A stretch of 41,783 nt of DNA, from IMG/VR virus record IMGVR_UViG_3300050821_018428, positions 1-41,783 of that record; one strand, given 5' to 3'. This DNA comes from a virus. Shown in pieces: positions 40,728 through 41,783 of the stretch (positions within the stretch are counted from its first letter, which is position 1; the number at the start of each line of letters is the position of its first letter). The position numbers were made by a program, and so were the translations under genes. The notes beneath the pieces were generated by a model. The model worked only from the letters and a program-made list of their open reading frames with translations. It ran no database searches and had not been told where the DNA came from.

Positions 40728-40888
40728 TATAGAACTCCTATGAAGATCCAAGCTGCAGGACGAATGCTCGGAGTGATCTCAGGATCAAGCGGCACGATTA
40801 CTTCTTCAATGCACCCATCTTCTGGAACCAAGAGAATGAAATTGTCGATATATGGGTCGTAATAGATCTGAACATCAGTTAATGGCAT
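40727..40888 (-). CDS. Tiny hypothetical protein
   Basis: 53 residues (MPLTDVQIYYDPYIDNFILL, VPEDGCIEEVIVPLDPE), predicted strands. It has no Shine-Dalgarno, but a 16-bp element shared with the next gene upstream lies 13 bases before the start. Its stop shares a base with the next start (TAATG). Confidence 0.5.
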   Translation of the reverse strand: MPLTDVQIYYDPYIDNFILLVPEDGCIEEVIVPLDPEITPSIRPAAWIFIGVL

Positions 40889-40900
40889 GTGTTTCAATAC

Positions 40901-40916
40901 GATACAGTTCAAGATT
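40901..40916 (-). repeat. 16-bp direct repeat, copy 1
   Basis: AATCTTGAACTGTATC on the minus strand, identical to 41118-41133. Each copy lies 12-16 bases before the start of a 53-codon gene that has no ribosome binding site. May be a promoter minus-35-containing element (TTGAAC) or an operator. Confidence 0.6.
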
Positions 40917-40939
40917 TAGCAAGATCGGGAGGGGAGCAT

Positions 40940-41101
40940 TTAAAGTAGGCCTATGAATCTAAAAGTGTCATGTTGGTCATGTAACCAAAGCCCAAACATA
41001 GCCAAAAAGCCTTGATATTTGAAGACGTAGAGATTGGCGTCCACTTCATCGATGAAAACAGCTTCCACTGTGATTACGTGATCGAGGTCAACCTGACTCA
41101 T
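40940..41101 (-). CDS. Tiny hypothetical protein
   Basis: 53 residues (MSQVDLDHVITVEAVFIDEV, DANLYVFKYQGFLAMFGLWL), possibly a beta-type or amphipathic fold. It is preceded by the repeated 16-bp element and has no clear Shine-Dalgarno. Same length as the next gene; weak similarity only in length and layout. Confidence 0.45.
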   Translation of the reverse strand: MSQVDLDHVITVEAVFIDEVDANLYVFKYQGFLAMFGLWLHDQHDTFRFIGLL

Positions 41102-41326
41102 TACTATGTATTACTTTGATACAGTTCAAGATTCAAGATATTCGGGAAATGGTCACCTATTGAATACCTTACTGGCCTACAGGCCTGGTGTGGGTAGTGG
41201 CGGGGTTGTCGTCTGGCTGGCGGTTGGATGTTGGCGTGTGAGCTCGTCGGCCGCTTGGTTGTGGCTGGATGGTCGTGCATTCAAAGCGCTATATTCAAAG
41301 CGCGTGGAATGCGTAACGTGTTGTGA
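41102..41326. other. Gene-free stretch with G/T-rich strand
   Basis: About 225 bases without a credible gene. Between about 41180 and 41275 the plus strand is strikingly G and T rich. The left arm of the terminal inverted repeat starts at 41268, and the 11-mer ATTCAAAGCGC is repeated in tandem (41279-41289 and 41293-41303). Confidence 0.4.
41118..41133 (-). repeat. 16-bp direct repeat, copy 2
   Basis: Second identical copy of AATCTTGAACTGTATC, 17 bases before the ATG at 41101. See copy 1 at 40901-40916. Confidence 0.6.
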
Positions 41327-41365
41327 TTAGTGTCGGAAGTGAGGCTTTGCCACACGGTGGACATC
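41268..41365 (+). repeat. Terminal inverted repeat, left arm (98 bp)
   Basis: Perfect reverse complement of 41686-41783, with a 320-base spacer that encodes most of a small membrane protein. The right arm ends exactly at the contig end, so the repeat may be longer. Could be a real palindromic region, an invertible segment or an assembly artefact. Confidence 0.95.
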
Positions 41366-41572
41366 TTGTGGTGCGGCGTGAGTTCCGCAGTTAGTCCAGA
41401 AGATGTGGCCAAGGATGATGCCTGCTAGCAATGGAATGATTGGCCATGATTGTGAGGTCTTGAGCAGCATTCTGGATATCGTCGCGTCGTCACCCTTCTT
41501 TAGGTACAGCACGAGATCAGTGATGATTACGACCACAGCTACTAGGATGACGAACCATTGAGTGAAGGACAT
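41327..41572 (-). CDS. Small membrane protein, holin-like
   Basis: 81 residues from the ATG at 41572 with GAGG five bases upstream (the frame extends to 41647). Two predicted membrane helices (FVILVAVVVIITDLVLYL and WPIIPLLAGIILGHIFW) separated by a charged loop with KKGDDATISRMLLKTSQS. Its last 13 codons lie in the left arm of the inverted repeat. Candidate holin or antiholin; far from the endolysin gene. Confidence 0.55.
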   Translation of the reverse strand: MSFTQWFVILVAVVVIITDLVLYLKKGDDATISRMLLKTSQSWPIIPLLAGIILGHIFWTNCGTHAAPQDVHRVAKPHFRH

Positions 41573-41685
41573 GCACACCTCATTACTTATTAAATTAACC
41601 TGGTGTTCTATGAATTTAGTAATTAATTCCGCTATATTACATCGCATGTAATGCCACCTATCAACCGCAGATCTATATTAGATCT

Positions 41686-41783
41686 GATGTCCACCGTGTG
41701 GCAAAGCCTCACTTCCGACACTAATCACAACACGTTACGCATTCCACGCGCTTTGAATATAGCGCTTTGAATGCACGACCATC
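41686..41783 (-). repeat. Terminal inverted repeat, right arm (98 bp)
   Basis: Reverse complement of 41268-41365 without a mismatch. The last base of the window is the last base of the match. Confidence 0.95.

Noticed and set aside
41106-41330. 74-codon plus-strand frame
   Set aside because: Starts in the repeat element and runs through the G/T-rich stretch, giving a Gly/Val/Trp-biased product with no homology I recognise.
1-41783. CRISPR arrays, tRNA genes, integrase, phage repressor
   Set aside because: No regularly spaced repeats, no cloverleaf with a convincing T-loop (GTTCGAA at 20162 and 26934 lack matching arms), and no integrase or CI-like protein seen.

Overview
The window reads as one contig of a tailed double-stranded DNA bacteriophage, probably podovirus-like, that infects a Gram-negative bacterium. 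The evidence is a complete head-and-tail gene set (large terminase, portal, scaffold-like protein, N4-gp56-type major capsid protein, tail adaptor, tail hub, fibre, internal virion proteins) with no tail-tube, sheath or long tape-measure gene. Several encoded proteins carry Sec signal peptides or lipoboxes that only make sense in a diderm host. Genes are packed with ATGA, TAATG or short overlaps. There is no integrase, repressor, tRNA, DNA polymerase, helicase or primase in view. The left edge cuts a gene and the right edge stops inside a 98-bp inverted repeat, so the genome may continue outside the window.

Layout. (1) 3-17668, plus strand: packaging and virion module, including a Fis-type HTH gene between portal and scaffold, a GNAT acetyltransferase after the fibre gene and ejection-type proteins at the end. 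(2) 17665-22605, minus strand: early genes, with three zinc-ribbon or small hypothetical proteins, a RusA-like resolvase, a Bet/RecT annealing protein, a stand-alone RNA polymerase alpha-CTD-like protein and a RecE/lambda-exonuclease-like nuclease. A gene-free, hairpin-rich stretch lies at about 19.85-20.40 kb. (3) 22696-22923, plus: small membrane/coiled-coil protein (holin-like). (4) 22929-25283, minus: a signal-peptide-bearing fibre-like adhesin and a small beta-type protein. (5) 25422-28990, plus: membrane protein, lipoprotein, papain-like protease, glycosyltransferase, GH108 endolysin and a small structural-type protein, closed by a terminator. (6) 29081-41572, minus: a long accessory region with a secreted polymorphic-toxin-like protein and its putative immunity gene, four glycosyltransferase-like genes, two or more lipoproteins and many tiny overlapping genes.

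How it works together. Modules 1, 3 and 5 provide packaging, virion assembly, entry and lysis. Module 2 provides single-strand annealing recombination (nuclease plus Bet plus RusA) and possibly reprogramming of host transcription through the alpha-CTD mimic. Modules 4 and 6 look like cargo directed at the host envelope or at neighbouring cells.

The most notable system is the ATGA-coupled cassette at 29775-32208: exported partner, pre-toxin/C-terminal toxin protein and small immunity-like protein. This is the layout of bacterial contact or secreted polymorphic toxins, but on a phage. The phage-encoded secreted fibre (22929-24959) and the free alpha-CTD (21451-21777) are the next most unusual items.
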